Positions 28,345 to 37,038 of a DNA stretch of 64,000 nucleotides are shown piece by piece. The notes under the pieces are model-generated. The model made no database searches. It was not told the DNA's origin and was given only the letters and a program-made list of their open reading frames with translations. The stretch is taken from NCBI RefSeq assembly GCF_024979235.1, contig NZ_JANLCM010000001.1, forward strand, positions 372,001 through 436,000, in the 5' to 3' direction. A program made the position numbers and the translations under genes. The stretch comes from Herbiconiux aconitum. Its GTDB lineage: Bacteria > Actinomycetota > Actinomycetes > Actinomycetales > Microbacteriaceae. Position 1 is the first letter of the stretch. The number at the start of each line of letters is the position of its first letter.

Positions 28345-30486
28345 TCAGGAGATCTGCCACACCGCTTGCGGCGTGCCCTTGATGTCGACGGAGGCCACTT
28401 CGACCAGCCCGCTCGTGTCGGGCAGCCGGTCGCGCACCCGCTGGGTGAGGAAGATGCCGGGCTTGCCGGCCAGCTCCTGCACCCGGTTCGCCACGTTCAC
28501 CGCATCGCCCCACATGTCGTAGGCGATGCTGGCCTTGCCGACCAGGCCCGACGTCACGGTGCCGCTGTCGATGCCGGCCCGGATCGAGATCGACGCGTCG
28601 TACTGCGCGTTGAACCGCTCCACGATGCGGGTCATCTGGAGGGCGAAGTCGACCGTGCGGCGGGCGCTGTCGACACGCGGCACGATCAAGCCGCAGCTTG
28701 CCAGGTAGCCGGCCCGCAGTGTGCGAACCTTCTCCACCCCGGCCGCGGTCGCCGCCTCGTCGAACTGGCGCATCAGGTCGTTCAGGATGCTCAGCTCCTT
28801 CTCCGAGCTGAGCGACGCCGCGAATTCGTCGAAGCCCACGACGTCGGCGTAGATCACCGAGACGTCCTGGTGGTTCTCGGCGATCGTCTCCTCGCCCTCC
28901 TGGTAGCGGCGGGCCACCTTCTCGGGCATCATGCTGAGCAACAGGCGATCGGTTTCGGCCTTCTGCTCGTCGATCAACCGCTGCTTGACCTGAAGACTTC
29001 GGCTCATGTCGTTGAAGGCCACCGAGAGATCGCCGAACTCGTCGCGGGTCTTCGACGTCACCTCCACGCCGAGGTCGCCGCCGGCCACCTGCCGCACCGC
29101 CCCCACCAAGGTGCGCACCGGCCGGGCGAAGACCTGGGCGAGCACTAACGACAGCAGTGACACGATCACGATGATCGCGAGAATCGCGAGCGCCAGGTTG
29201 CGGGTGAACTCGTCGACCGGAGCGAAGGCCTCGGCCGTGGTGATGCTCGAGACGATCACCCATTGCACGCCGTTGATCTCAACCGGTGCGTACGCGTTCA
29301 GGGTTTCCTGCCCGAGGTAGTTCTGGGCGACGACGGTGCCTGTCTTGCCGCTCAGGGCGAGGTCGACCGGCACCGTGTCGACCCGCTGCAACTCGACCGT
29401 TCCGCCGACATCCACCATCCGCTGGGCCAGGTCGGGCGAGGAGCCACCGGAGATCGTGAGCTCCTGGAACGTCTCCGGGTCGTCGATGAGCAGCCGCGAG
29501 ACCGACCGCATGGTGTGGTCGGGTCCGACGAGATACGACTCGCCGGTGTCGCCGAGACCGTCGACCGCCCAGCCTTCCTGCCCGGTCATCACGTCGTTGA
29601 TGGCCGAGATCGGCAGTTGCACGGCGAGCACGCCGTTGACCTGGCCACCGTCGCCGATCGGCGAGACCCCCCAGGCCGTGGGCACACCGAGCGATGGCTG
29701 ATATCGGTCGAAGTCGGTGATCGCGGCGTAGTTCACGGTGTTGGAGTTCAGAGCCTCGGTGTAGGCGCTGGAGAGGGTCGACCCCTTGTACGGCCCGTCG
29801 AGGATGTTCGTGCCCAGATCCACCCCCTTGTACACCGAATAGACGACGTTGCCCTCGGTGTCGAGGATCAGCGCGTCTTCGTACTGGTACCGGGTCGCCA
29901 TCTCACGGAAGTAGGGATTGTACTTCGCGTCGACCGCCGACCAGCTGCTGCCGTCGCCCGCGTCATCGACCAAGGCGGCCGCCTCGTAGTCGCCGGCCGG
30001 TGGAGCCGTGTAGAAGTTCTGCAGATAGACCTCGGCCGGCGAGGTGGGCTCGAACACGTCGGGCGCCGATTCCTGGCCGGTGCGGGCCTCGAGCTCTGGG
30101 ATGAAGGAGTCGGTGTAGTACGAGTCGACCGTCGCCTTCTGCTCCGGGTTCACCGGCTGGGCGTTCAGCTCGGCGAAGGCGGCCGAGAACTCGCTGGCGG
30201 CCTGGTTGCCGGTCGCCCCGCTGGAGTCGAGTACGAGCCCCGACTCGATGTTCGTGAACAGCGATTGCACGGCCAGCGTCTTCGCCTCGCGCACGCTCGT
30301 GAGCTGGTCGAAGGCGGCGTCGCGCAGGCTGTCGCGCCCCGAGGCGTAGCCGACATAGCCCACCACGAGGGTCGACCCGATGCTCACGGCGAGCAGCATG
30401 ATCAGCAGCTTCGACTGGATGCCCAGGCCGCGACGGTTCGATCCGCCGGTTTTGACCGTGGGTAAGTTAAGACGATTTCGCGCCAT
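28345..30486 (-). CDS. Receptor nucleotidyl cyclase (CACHE sensor, HAMP, class III cyclase-like) with altered catalytic site
   Basis: 713 residues. A first membrane helix lies at about 26-47, an extracellular double-CACHE-type sensor at about 50-425, a second helix at about 428-453, HAMP at about 454-505, a short coiled segment, and a class III cyclase domain at about 540-713. The first metal Asp is present (VIYADVVGF, Asp548). At the second site, where the family has Lys-x-Lys/Glu-Thr-Ile-Gly-Asp, the protein has KVRTLRAGY. Thus the Asp is replaced by Ala592, and Arg588 occupies the position that usually reads Lys (adenylyl) or Glu (guanylyl). Asp657, Asn664 and Arg668 (YDMWGDAVNVANR) are kept. 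The enzyme is either C2-like and partly degenerate or makes an unusual product. Its partner is the channel gene directly downstream. Confidence 0.85.
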   Translation of the reverse strand: MARNRLNLPTVKTGGSNRRGLGIQSKLLIMLLAVSIGSTLVVGYVGYASGRDSLRDAAFDQLTSVREAKTLAVQSLFTNIESGLVLDSSGATGNQAASEFSAAFAELNAQPVNPEQKATVDSYYTDSFIPELEARTGQESAPDVFEPTSPAEVYLQNFYTAPPAGDYEAAALVDDAGDGSSWSAVDAKYNPYFREMATRYQYEDALILDTEGNVVYSVYKGVDLGTNILDGPYKGSTLSSAYTEALNSNTVNYAAITDFDRYQPSLGVPTAWGVSPIGDGGQVNGVLAVQLPISAINDVMTGQEGWAVDGLGDTGESYLVGPDHTMRSVSRLLIDDPETFQELTISGGSSPDLAQRMVDVGGTVELQRVDTVPVDLALSGKTGTVVAQNYLGQETLNAYAPVEINGVQWVIVSSITTAEAFAPVDEFTRNLALAILAIIVIVSLLSLVLAQVFARPVRTLVGAVRQVAGGDLGVEVTSKTRDEFGDLSVAFNDMSRSLQVKQRLIDEQKAETDRLLLSMMPEKVARRYQEGEETIAENHQDVSVIYADVVGFDEFAASLSSEKELSILNDLMRQFDEAATAAGVEKVRTLRAGYLASCGLIVPRVDSARRTVDFALQMTRIVERFNAQYDASISIRAGIDSGTVTSGLVGKASIAYDMWGDAVNVANRVQELAGKPGIFLTQRVRDRLPDTSGLVEVASVDIKGTPQAVWQIS

Positions 30487-30576
30487 CGATGGGCCCCCGC
30501 ACCTCTGCCGTCACCTCGTCGATGACTCAGAAGGCAACTCTAACCACATCGGTCACGCGATATGAAGCCGCCGGCG

Positions 30577-32484
30577 CTATGCGTTCGCGAGCTGCTGCGC
30601 GTAGAGGCCGGCGTAGGCGCCGTTCAGGGCCAGCAGCTCGGAATGGGTGCCCGATTCCACGATGCGCCCGGCGTCGACCACGAAGATCACGTCGGCGTTC
30701 ACGATGGTGGAAAGGCGGTGGGCGATGGCGATGGTGGTGCGCCCGTGCGCAGCCTGGTCGAGCGCATCCTGCACCACGCGTTCGGAGATCGAGTCGAGGG
30801 CGCTGGTCGCCTCGTCGAGGATCAGCACCGCCGGGTCTTTCAGCAGCACCCGCGCAATGGCAATGCGCTGCTTCTCGCCGCCGGAGAGGCGGTAACCCCG
30901 CTCCCCCACCACCGTGTCGTAGCCGCCCGGAAAGCTCATGATGCGCTCGTGGATGTTCGCCCGCCGCGCCGCGCTCTCGAGTTCTTCGAGCGAGGCCTCG
31001 GGCTTGGCATACCGCAGGTTCTCGGCGATGGTGGCGTGGAAGAGGTAGGTCTCCTGGCTCACGATGCCCAGCCGGTCGATCAGCGACTGGTGCTGCAGGT
31101 CGCGCACGTCGACGCCGTCGACCTTCACGGCACCCGACGTCGCCTCGTAGAGGCGGGGCACGAGGTAGGACACCGTGGTCTTGCCGGCGCCCGAAGGGCC
31201 GACGAACGCGGCGAACTGCCCCGGCTGTACCGCGAATGACACGTCGTCGAGGGTCGGATGCTCGGGCTCGCCGTCGGGGTAGACGAAGCTCACGTGGTCG
31301 AACTCCACCCGGCCCGCGGTCGTCGACGCCGGCAGCGTCACCGCATCCGGCTTGTCGGAGATTGCCGGCTTCAGATCGAGGTACTCGAAGATGCGTGCGA
31401 AGAGGGCACCGCTCGTCTGCAGGTCGAGACCCACGCGCATGAGTCCGAGCAGCGGCCACATCAGTCGGGCCTGCACGGTGGTGAAGGCCACGATCGTTCC
31501 CGCGGTGATGTCGACTCCGCCGTTGATGAGGTAGCCCGACACCAGGTAGACGATGGCCGGCACGATGGAGAGGAAGATCTGCACGATCGCGAAGAACCAC
31601 TGACCGCTCATCTGCTGGCGCACCTGCAGGCCGATCTGGTTGTCGTTCTCGTCGGAGTAGCGGGCCACCTCGGCGGCCTGCCGGTTGAAGCTCTTGGCCA
31701 GCAGGATGCCCGAGACGCTCAGGGTCTCCTGGGTGATGGCCGTCATGTCGGAGAGCGACTCCTGCGTCTGCGCCGCGATGCGCGCGCGCACCTGGCCCAC
31801 GCGGCGCTGCACGAAGACGAGCAGCGGCATCAACACGATGGCCACCACGGTCAGCTGCCAGCTCAGCACCAGCATGGCCACGAGCGCCGCGATCACGGTG
31901 ACCGTGTTGCCGAGCACACTCGAGACGGTGTTGGTGAGCACGCTCGCCACACCGCCCACGTCGTTCTGCAGGCGGGACTGGATGATGCCCGTCTTGGTGC
32001 GCGTGAAGAAGGCCAGTTCCATCCGCTGCAGATGGCTGAACAACCGGATGCGCAGATCGCCCATCACGCGGTTGCCCACCCGAGCGGTGAGGTAGGTCTG
32101 CCAGACGCCGAGCGCGGCCGACACGATCCAGATCAGCACCATGAGGCCGACGAGTTCGATCAGCACCGGGATGTTCGGCTTGCCGCCGGCCGGGAAGAGC
32201 CCGAGGTCGAAGGCCTGCTGCGTGAGCAGCGGCGGGATCACGGTCAGGCCCGCCGTGATGAGCACCAGGATGCCGGTGGTGATGAGCGCCGCGCGATACG
32301 GCACGAACAGCGTCGAGATGCGCCGCAGCAGATGTGGGATCTTCGGCGCCGCCGCATTGGCCGCGCGCTGCGCCCGCGCGTCGCCGCCGGAGATGCGACC
32401 TCCACCGCCCCCGCCGCCACCCGCGCGCGCCGAGCCGCCGGCAGCCGCGACCGCACTCATCCGACCGCCGCCAACTCCACTCAC
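30577..32484 (-). CDS. ABC exporter, fused permease and ATPase (MsbA/LmrA type)
   Basis: 635 residues. A Gly-rich disordered N-terminus (GGGGGGGG near residue 22) precedes a six-helix exporter transmembrane domain (about 55-345) with TRTKTGIIQSRLQNDV in the first coupling region. The ATPase domain (about 370-630) has Walker A GPSGAGKTT, Q-loop IVSQETYLF, the signature RLSGGEKQRIAIARVL, Walker B VLILDEATSALD and switch His in AIAHRLSTI. It acts as a homodimer, or pairs with another half-transporter, exporting lipids or drugs. The start is GTG 32484; ATG 32460 eight codons later is also possible. About 90 nt separate it from the upstream end of the cyclase gene. Confidence 0.92.
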   Translation of the reverse strand: MSGVGGGRMSAVAAAGGSARAGGGGGGGGRISGGDARAQRAANAAAPKIPHLLRRISTLFVPYRAALITTGILVLITAGLTVIPPLLTQQAFDLGLFPAGGKPNIPVLIELVGLMVLIWIVSAALGVWQTYLTARVGNRVMGDLRIRLFSHLQRMELAFFTRTKTGIIQSRLQNDVGGVASVLTNTVSSVLGNTVTVIAALVAMLVLSWQLTVVAIVLMPLLVFVQRRVGQVRARIAAQTQESLSDMTAITQETLSVSGILLAKSFNRQAAEVARYSDENDNQIGLQVRQQMSGQWFFAIVQIFLSIVPAIVYLVSGYLINGGVDITAGTIVAFTTVQARLMWPLLGLMRVGLDLQTSGALFARIFEYLDLKPAISDKPDAVTLPASTTAGRVEFDHVSFVYPDGEPEHPTLDDVSFAVQPGQFAAFVGPSGAGKTTVSYLVPRLYEATSGAVKVDGVDVRDLQHQSLIDRLGIVSQETYLFHATIAENLRYAKPEASLEELESAARRANIHERIMSFPGGYDTVVGERGYRLSGGEKQRIAIARVLLKDPAVLILDEATSALDSISERVVQDALDQAAHGRTTIAIAHRLSTIVNADVIFVVDAGRIVESGTHSELLALNGAYAGLYAQQLANA

Positions 32485-32563
32485 ACGGCCACAATACGCC
32501 CGGCGTACGACATCGCTGCCGCCCTTCGCCCGCAGCGGAACCGCACCTCTTCGCGGCGAGCGC

Positions 32564-32995
32564 CTACGCGCGGGAGACCACGCCCGCCAGGCCGTCGAGG
32601 ATCATCTGCCAATTTCCTGAGGAGTGCGCCGCGGCCTCGTCGTCGGCGTTGTTGTCCTGCTCCACCGAGACGCGGGTGCCGCCATCCGTCTCCTCGACCA
32701 GGTAGGTGACTCTCTGGTAGTTCTCGGGCGCATCCGCTTTGCCACTCATCGGGCTGAAGAAGCTCGTGACCAATCGGCGCGGCTCGTCGACCTCGAGCAC
32801 CTCGCCCTTGTCCTCGTAGCTCGTGCCTTCCCACTCGCCCGAGTAGGTGATGGGGCTGCCGACCTGCCAGTCGGTGGTGACGGTGGTGCCGAAGAAGTAC
32901 TCCTTCACGATGGCCGGATCGGTGAGCGCCCGCCAGACCTCGTCAGGGGTGGCGTCGACCACCGTGCTCGCGCGGGCGATGGTGTTCTCGGTCAT
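32564..32995 (-). CDS. SRPBCC / AHSA1-like domain protein
   Basis: 143 residues. The helix-grip fold is recognisable: STVVDATPDEVWRALTDPAIVKEYFFGTTV, then WEGTSYEDKGEVLEVDEPRRLVTSFF, and a C-terminal long helix NWQMILDGLAGVV. These small proteins bind hydrophobic ligands or help Hsp90-like chaperones, and in actinobacteria are often paired with ArsR regulators. No such regulator is next to it here. Its function is not predictable further. Confidence 0.85.
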   Translation of the reverse strand: MTENTIARASTVVDATPDEVWRALTDPAIVKEYFFGTTVTTDWQVGSPITYSGEWEGTSYEDKGEVLEVDEPRRLVTSFFSPMSGKADAPENYQRVTYLVEETDGGTRVSVEQDNNADDEAAAHSSGNWQMILDGLAGVVSRA

Positions 32996-33082
32996 GATGT
33001 GTTCCTTCCGTCTCGACCATCCTCATCCGCCGTGCACCGTCGCGCTTGAACGAACGCGACACACGCTCGGCGGTTCGAAACA

Positions 33083-33135
33083 GCAAACGTCGCGGCAACC
33101 GGCCCCTTTGGGAGCCCGGTCACCGCGACGTTTGC
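33083..33135 (-). terminator. Large hairpin downstream of the second sugar importer operon
   Basis: A perfect 13-bp stem (GCAAACGTCGCGG with CCGCGACGTTTGC) has its distal arm 22 nt after the stop of the importer permease. Inside the loop, ACCGG and CCGGT can form a second stem. Only a weak T-rich stretch follows on the minus strand. It probably ends the importer mRNA. Confidence 0.65.
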
Positions 33136-33157
33136 GATTTCCGACGCGAACTGCCGA

Positions 33158-34141
33158 TCAGCCCTTCGTGGAACCAGCCAGCAGGCCCCGCACGAAGAAG
33201 CGCTGCAGAGCGAAGAACACGATCAGCGGAACCACGATGGCCAGGAACGCGCCGGCGGTGAGCAGGTACCAGTCCTGACCGCGGCTTCCTGTGATCTCGG
33301 CCAGCAGCTTGGTGATCGGCGCCACCGAGCCGTCGGCGAAGATCAGCGCCACCAGCAGGTCGTTCCAGACCCAGAGGAACTGGAAGATCGCGAACGACGC
33401 CAGCGCCGGCATCGTGAGCGGCAGGATGATGCGGAAGAAGATCTGCCCGTGCCCGGCGCCGTCGACCCGGGCCGCCTCGATCACTTCACGAGGGATCTCC
33501 GACACGAAGTTGTGCAGCAGGAAGATCGCCAACGGCAGGGCGAAGATCGTGTGCGCGATCCAGACCTGCGAGAAGGTGCCGCCCGAGGGAACGCCCGAGA
33601 AGATCCAGTCGTCACCGACCGAGACGCCGCGGGAGAACAGCGACAGCAGCGGAACCAACGCCATCTGGATCGGCACGATCTGGAGCGCGAACACCCCGAT
33701 GAACAGCCAGTCCTTGCCCTTGAAGTCGATCCACGCGAAGGCGTAGGCCGCGAGCGAGGCGATGACCAGCGGGATGAGCGTGGCCGGGATGGTGATCGCG
33801 ATCGAGTTGATGAACGACGACGCGATCGTGACCTGCGAGTTGCCGGCCTGCAGCACGTCGGCGTAGTTGTCGAGCGTGAAGCCCCAGTTGCTGAAGATCG
33901 TCCACCAACCGGTGGTCTGGATGTCGTTCCGGTCGCGGAACGACGAGATGAACAGACCGAAGGTCGGGATCGTCCACAGGATGGCGATGATCAGCGCGGC
34001 GATGGTGGCGCCACGGCTCGTCAACCGTCGCTTGGTGCGCTTGACGGCGGTCTCCTCGCGTTCGATCTCGCGTTCTCCACCGCGGAGCTGGCTCCGGGTC
34101 TCGGGATCGACCGGCAGGTCGATCGGCTGGACGGCGCTCAT
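33158..34141 (-). CDS. Carbohydrate ABC transporter permease (MalG type, alpha-glucoside importer-like)
   Basis: 327 residues. A charged N-terminal tail of about 35 residues (REIEREETAVKRTKRRL) precedes six membrane helices. The EAA loop reads EVIEAARVDGAGHGQIFFRI. The long second extracellular loop and the sequence FGLFISSFRDRNDIQTTGWW resemble AglG-type permeases of alpha-glucoside importers. Its ATG overlaps the stop of the partner permease by 4 nt. It ends in LLAGSTKG, the same tail as the MalG-type permease of the first importer. No ATPase gene is nearby. Confidence 0.9.
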   Translation of the reverse strand: MSAVQPIDLPVDPETRSQLRGGEREIEREETAVKRTKRRLTSRGATIAALIIAILWTIPTFGLFISSFRDRNDIQTTGWWTIFSNWGFTLDNYADVLQAGNSQVTIASSFINSIAITIPATLIPLVIASLAAYAFAWIDFKGKDWLFIGVFALQIVPIQMALVPLLSLFSRGVSVGDDWIFSGVPSGGTFSQVWIAHTIFALPLAIFLLHNFVSEIPREVIEAARVDGAGHGQIFFRIILPLTMPALASFAIFQFLWVWNDLLVALIFADGSVAPITKLLAEITGSRGQDWYLLTAGAFLAIVVPLIVFFALQRFFVRGLLAGSTKG

Positions 34142-35268
34142 CGGATCTCCCTCTGCTTCTTGATCTGCCGTGCGTTGTAGATGACGATCGGCATCACGAG
34201 CACGAACAGGATGACGGCGAAGGCCGCCGACCGCCCGTATTCGAAGTTCTTGAACTGCGTGTACATCTCGTTCGCGAGAACGCTGGTGTCGTTCGCGCCC
34301 GCGGTCATCGTGCGCACGATGTCGAACACCTTCAGCGACGCGATCGAGATGGTGGTGATCACGACGATCAGCGACGATCGGATGCCGGGCACCGTCACGT
34401 TGGTGAACCGCTGCCAGGCGTTCGTGCCGTCGAGCTCAGCTGCTTCCAGTTGCTCGGTCGGCACGCCCTTGATGGCCGCTGAGAGCACGACCATGGCGAA
34501 TCCGGTCTGAATCCAGATGAGCACCACGATCAAGAAGAAGGTGTTCCAGGGCGATTCCTGCAACCACTGCACGGGCTGACCGCCGAGCCACACCACCACC
34601 TGGTTGAGGAGACCGATCTGGTTCTGGTCTTCGGGCCGGTAGGTGTAGACGAAGCGCCAGATGATCGACGCGCCGACGAACGAGATCGCCATCGGCATGA
34701 ACACTAGGATCTTGAAGAACTTCTCGCCCCGGCTCTTGTCGATGAACACCGCGTAGGCGAGACCGAAGACGGTCGACAGCGTCGGCACCACGAGCACCCA
34801 GATGATCGTGTTGAGGATCACCCTCAGGTTGGCCGGGCTGGTGAGCACCCAGGCGAAGTTGTCGAGGCCCACGAAGTTGCCGCGGCTGGAGAAGAAGGAG
34901 TCGATGAAGGTCTTCACCGTGGGGTAGATGAGTCCGACCAGCAGAAGGATGATCGCGGGGGCGAGGAATCCGAAGAGCTGGAACAGGTAGCCGGCGCCTT
35001 GGCTCGACCGACGGTCGAGCCAGAAGAACAGCAGGCCGAAGGCCGCGGCGATGAGAGCCGCCCACCAGACCGATCCGATCAGCACGAACGCCAGGAACGG
35101 GGCGATGATGCAGACGGCGAGGCGGATGATCGTGTATTTACGCCCGGAGCGAGGAGCGATCTCCACGAAGAAGAGGATCAGCGCGACGACGATGCCGAAC
35201 GCGATGACCACGATGGGGATCTGGGCCAGTGCCGGCAGGCCACCGACCCAGGTAAGGAAATCCGACAT
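34138..35268 (-). CDS. Carbohydrate ABC transporter permease (MalF type with extended N-terminus)
   Basis: 376 residues, longer than the 300 of the first importer because two or three extra hydrophobic segments (residues about 15-75) precede the standard six-helix core, which begins near LFGFLAPAIILLLVGLIYPTV. This extended form is typical of AglF/GgtC-type permeases of glucoside importers. The EAA loop reads EQLEAAELDGTNAWQRFTNV. It is the middle gene of binding protein - permease - permease and overlaps the next gene by ATGA. Confidence 0.9.
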   Translation of the reverse strand: MSDFLTWVGGLPALAQIPIVVIAFGIVVALILFFVEIAPRSGRKYTIIRLAVCIIAPFLAFVLIGSVWWAALIAAAFGLLFFWLDRRSSQGAGYLFQLFGFLAPAIILLLVGLIYPTVKTFIDSFFSSRGNFVGLDNFAWVLTSPANLRVILNTIIWVLVVPTLSTVFGLAYAVFIDKSRGEKFFKILVFMPMAISFVGASIIWRFVYTYRPEDQNQIGLLNQVVVWLGGQPVQWLQESPWNTFFLIVVLIWIQTGFAMVVLSAAIKGVPTEQLEAAELDGTNAWQRFTNVTVPGIRSSLIVVITTISIASLKVFDIVRTMTAGANDTSVLANEMYTQFKNFEYGRSAAFAVILFVLVMPIVIYNARQIKKQREIR

Positions 35269-35419
35269 GACAACCTTTCGAGTACAACTCTGGACTCAGG
35301 AACGGCCCGACGCGTCGGCGTCGTGAGGACACCGTAGCACCGGGGTGCACGGAGGCCGCCCGAATCACTTCGGGCGGCCTCACTGCAACCATTCGTACTG
35401 AACGTGCGAGCCGAACGAC

Positions 35420-36739
35420 CTATTCGGTCGGCCAGCCGGCCTCGATGGAGCTCAGCACCTCATCTTGCGGGGTGCCGTCGATCCAGTTGACCATTCCCTT
35501 CCAGAAGGTTCCGGCGCCAACGGCACCGGGCATCAGGTCGGAGGCGTCGAAGCGGAACGTGGTGTTCGGGTCCTGCAGGATCTCGATGGCCTGCTGCAGG
35601 ATCGGGCTCTGCGCGTTGGCCGGGTCAAGACCCTTGTTCGCGGAGATGACACCACCGAGCGAGACTCGGCTGTTCGCCCATTCGGGGCTGGAGAGGTACT
35701 CCTGCACCTTCACGGTGTCGGCGTCGTTGGAGAAGGCTCCGACGATCTCGCCACCACCGGTGACGGCGGTCTCGCCCTCTTCGATCGGCGGGGTCACGAA
35801 GGCCCAGATCTGCTGGTCCGGACCCACGGTCGCGCCGGCGTCGGTGAGGAAGCCGTCAAAGAACGAGGCCTGGTGGGTGAGCGAGCAGGTGCCCTGCGCC
35901 ATGCCCGTCGCCACGTCGCCGAACTCGGTGCTGTTGATCGACTTGACGTCGCCGTAGCCCGCGTTGACGTAGTTCGGGTCGAGCAGGATGTCGCCCACCG
36001 CGTCGAAGGCGTCGGAGATCTGCGGGTCGGTGAACTTGACGTCGTTCTTCACCCACTCGTCGTAGACGTCAGGACCCGACTGGCGCAGCACCAGGTCTTC
36101 GACCCAGTCGGTGCCCGGCCATCCGGTGGCGTCGCCCGAGCCGAAGCCGGCGCACCAGGGCTGCTTGCCCAGGGTGGTCTGCATCTTCGCGGTCAGGTCG
36201 AGCATCTCCTGGTAGGTCTTCGGAACTTCCCAGCCGTTGTCGGCGAACTGCTTCGGGGAGTACCACACGAAGCCCTTGACGCTCGCCATCAGCGGAGCGC
36301 CGTAGAAGGTGTCGTCGACGGTGCCGTAGGCCTTCCAGTCGGTCGACCAGAACTCGTCGGCGTTCTTCTCGACGCCCTCAGGGGCCTCTTTGAGGAAGCC
36401 ACGCGACGCGAGGTCGGCGAGCAGACCCGGCTGCGGGAAGATTGCGAGGTCGGGCGGGTTGCCACCCTGGGCGCGGATACCGATCTGCGACTCGAACTCT
36501 TTCGACGATTCGTACTGGATGTCGATGTTGTTCTCTTTCTCCCAGTCCGCCCAGGACTGTTCGAGAAGTTCTGCCTCGGTGTCGGCGATCGTGCCGTAGA
36601 CAGTGACGACGCCGTCGGCTTCGCCCGCTTCGTTTGCGCTGCCCCCTCCGGCTCCGCCGGAACAGCCGACGAGCGCGAGGCCGAGGCCCGCCGCGATTGC
36701 GATGGGTGCTGTGACCCGGCGGTGCAAGGTAGCCCGCAT
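35420..36739 (-). CDS. Alpha-glucoside-type ABC transporter substrate-binding lipoprotein
   Basis: 439 residues. The lipoprotein signal is clear: MRATLHRRVTAPIAIAAGLG, then LALVGC with the modified Cys at about 26, followed by a Gly/Ser/Ala-rich linker. The mature part resembles AglE-like binding proteins: WEKENNIDIQYESSKEFESQI, GNPPDLAIFPQPGLLADL, GFVWYSPKQFADNGWEVPKTY, and FDASDLMPGAVGAGTFWKGMVNWI. It would bind alpha-glucosides such as sucrose, maltose or trehalose; which one is not determined. A strong GAGGAGGAGAA ribosome site precedes the ATG. It heads the operon and is divergent from a LacI regulator with palindromic sites between. Confidence 0.88.
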   Translation of the reverse strand: MRATLHRRVTAPIAIAAGLGLALVGCSGGAGGGSANEAGEADGVVTVYGTIADTEAELLEQSWADWEKENNIDIQYESSKEFESQIGIRAQGGNPPDLAIFPQPGLLADLASRGFLKEAPEGVEKNADEFWSTDWKAYGTVDDTFYGAPLMASVKGFVWYSPKQFADNGWEVPKTYQEMLDLTAKMQTTLGKQPWCAGFGSGDATGWPGTDWVEDLVLRQSGPDVYDEWVKNDVKFTDPQISDAFDAVGDILLDPNYVNAGYGDVKSINSTEFGDVATGMAQGTCSLTHQASFFDGFLTDAGATVGPDQQIWAFVTPPIEEGETAVTGGGEIVGAFSNDADTVKVQEYLSSPEWANSRVSLGGVISANKGLDPANAQSPILQQAIEILQDPNTTFRFDASDLMPGAVGAGTFWKGMVNWIDGTPQDEVLSSIEAGWPTE

Positions 36740-36853
36740 TTCTCCTCCTCATTGAGTAGAGGTGGCGCGGATCGATCGACCCGGGCCACCGCCGATCTGG
36801 TGACCGGCTAGGTGGACGCGCCGCCGTTGTGGTGCCATCGGCGGCTCGTGTAG

Positions 36854-36865
36854 GGAAACCTTTCC
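36854..36865. promoter_or_regulatory. Candidate LacI-type operator (GGAAACCTTTCC)
   Basis: Inverted repeat GGAAA/TTTCC with a 2-nt centre, 115 bp upstream of the binding-protein ATG. It resembles the GAAA-N2-TTTC core of many LacI-family operators. The centre is CC rather than the usual CG. Confidence 0.4.
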
Positions 36866-36927
36866 ATAACTCTCAGCAAATCACAACCCGCTCGTGTGAC
36901 TCCGCAGAATGTAACGATTTGGTTGCA

Positions 36928-36939
36928 GAGAGCGCTCTC
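36928..36939. promoter_or_regulatory. Candidate LacI-type operator (GAGAGCGCTCTC)
   Basis: A perfect 12-bp palindrome with central CG, of the GAGAGCGCTCTC type bound by LacI-family sugar regulators in actinobacteria. It lies about 190 bp from the importer start and 100 bp from the regulator start, suited to control both. Confidence 0.6.
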
Positions 36940-37038
36940 ATGGCAGCGGCTCCGCCGAGCTCCGCCGCCGCCGATTTCGTCATGCGTCGCGGCCAGGCGC
37001 TAAGATTCTGGAAGCGTTTGCAGACGAGGAGGTCGAAC

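Larger units (their letters stand above)
36740..37038. promoter_or_regulatory. Divergent control region of the second importer and its LacI regulator
   Basis: About 300 bp without a gene. It holds a GAGGAGGAGAA ribosome site for the binding protein (leftward), a GGAGG ribosome site 7 nt before the LacI-type GTG (rightward), and two palindromic candidate operators listed separately. Confidence 0.6.

Noticed and set aside
26892..30486. Pycsar-type anti-phage defence operon
   Set aside because: Those systems use small soluble cyclases with separate effectors. Here the cyclase is a membrane receptor with CACHE and HAMP domains, which fits environmental signalling better.
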